64,000 nucleotides of DNA from Dechloromonas sp. (GTDB taxonomy: Bacteria; Pseudomonadota; Gammaproteobacteria; Burkholderiales; Rhodocyclaceae), in contig JAABQV010000004.1 in the NCBI GenBank assembly GCA_011391255.1, positions 1 through 64,000 on the forward strand, written 5' to 3'. The notes beneath the pieces were generated by a model. That model saw only the letters and a program-made list of their open reading frames with translations. It did not search any database and was not told the origin of the DNA. Below, in pieces: positions 63,579-64,000 of the stretch (position 1 is the first letter of the stretch; every line of letters starts with the position of its first letter). Made by a program: the position numbers and the translations under genes.

Positions 63579-64000
63579 ATGCGTATTAGTACCTCAATGA
63601 TGTTCGATACCGGCACCCAGAATATGCTGCAGTTGCAGACAAATCTGTATAAGTTGCAAAACCAGATGTCCACCGGGCGTCGTGTTTTAACACCGGCCGA
63701 TGATCCGGTTGCGGCGGCGCAGGCGGTGGTCGTTAGTCAGCAACAGTCGGTTAACGCTCAGTTCATGGACAATCAGGGAAATGCCGAGAGCCAGTTGGTG
63801 AGCTTGGAAAGTAATGTGAGCAGTGTTAGTGATCTGCTGATTTTGGTAAAGGAGCGGATTGCTGAGGCAGACAATGAAAATTTGAATGATACGCAACGAC
63901 AGGCGATCGCATTCGATATCCGTCAGAAATTTGATCAACTGCTTGGTCTGGCGAACAGTTCTGATGCGATGGGAAATTTCCAGTTCGCAGGATTCAGCGG
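63579..64000 (+). CDS. flgL: Hook-filament junction protein FlgL (partial, cut by window end)
   Basis: The first ~140 residues of FlgL (HAP3) are present. It starts 'MRISTSMMFDTGTQNMLQLQ' and continues with the flagellin-like 'MSTGRRVLTPADDPVAA' motif and 'SDAMGNFQFAGFSG'. The reading frame is open to the last base, so the truncation is due to the window edge. It lies 12 bases after flgK with ribosome site 'aaggaaa'. Confidence 0.95.
   Translation, partial: MRISTSMMFDTGTQNMLQLQTNLYKLQNQMSTGRRVLTPADDPVAAAQAVVVSQQQSVNAQFMDNQGNAESQLVSLESNVSSVSDLLILVKERIAEADNENLNDTQRQAIAFDIRQKFDQLLGLANSSDAMGNFQFAGFS

Noticed and set aside
63579..64000. flgL as a truncated pseudogene
   Set aside because: The frame stays open to the last base of the window and the sequence is canonical; the gene is simply cut by the window edge.
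1..64000. CRISPR arrays, prophage, integrases, transposases or toxin-antitoxin pairs
   Set aside because: No periodic direct repeats with spacers and no matching protein families were seen; the only mobile-type element is the 65-bp palindromic repeat at 37931-37995.

Overview
The window looks like chromosomal DNA of a motile, facultatively respiring betaproteobacterium, most likely in the Rhodocyclales (Azonexaceae/Dechloromonas-like). That placement is inferred from gene content and order (paired MotAB and MotCD stators, a two-CheA chemotaxis locus fused to the flhBAFG-fliA and flg clusters, and cbb3 oxidase genes in the order ccoIS-NOQP). It was not tested by alignment. Coding density is high, no intergenic gap exceeds about 300 bases, and I see no insertion sequence, prophage, CRISPR array or clear pseudogene.

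Region 1 (1-9.8 kb). The window opens inside an rRNA operon (23S 3' end, 5S, terminator). A minus-strand cluster follows: the periplasmic protease LapG, its c-di-GMP receptor LapD and a CYTH-CHAD protein. Diverging from it are a TolC/LapE-like outer-membrane factor with an added C-terminal NTF2-like domain and a family-3 solute-binding protein. This looks like part of a Lap-type adhesin retention system whose adhesin and ABC exporter lie elsewhere. A PEBP-family protein, MurJ and tRNA-Thr(CGU) complete the region.

Region 2 (9.8-21.4 kb). This holds a PDI-like thioredoxin, a ferredoxin-flavin reductase, a YeeE/YedE sulfur transporter and the cbb3 oxidase locus (ccoI, ccoS, ccoN, ccoO, ccoQ, ccoP, ccoH-like, DUF3149), then a TonB protein and a NUDIX hydrolase. 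Two sites with perfect TTGA-N6-TCAA FNR/ANR cores lie between ccoS and ccoN. One fits the ccoN promoter. The other sits correctly spaced ahead of a -10-like hexamer and a strong intrinsic terminator, which outlines an undescribed candidate small RNA of about 69 nt.

Region 3 (21.5-44.8 kb). This is the chemotaxis locus: motAB, a ligand-domain-free MCP, cheY, cheA1, cheW, three large MCPs ending in CheR-binding pentapeptides, cheR, cheD, cheB, a STAS protein, tandem cheV, a second cheY, cheZ and cheA2.

Region 4 (44.9-64 kb). This is flagellar assembly and its regulation: flhB-flhA-flhF-flhG-fliA-motC-motD, then minus-strand flgA-flgM-flgN, then flgBCDEFGHIJ and flgKL (flgL is cut by the window end). 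Readable promoters suggest the usual hierarchy: a sigma-54 type element before flgB and sigma-28 (FliA) type elements before flgM and flgK. FliA and its anti-sigma factor FlgM are both in the window.
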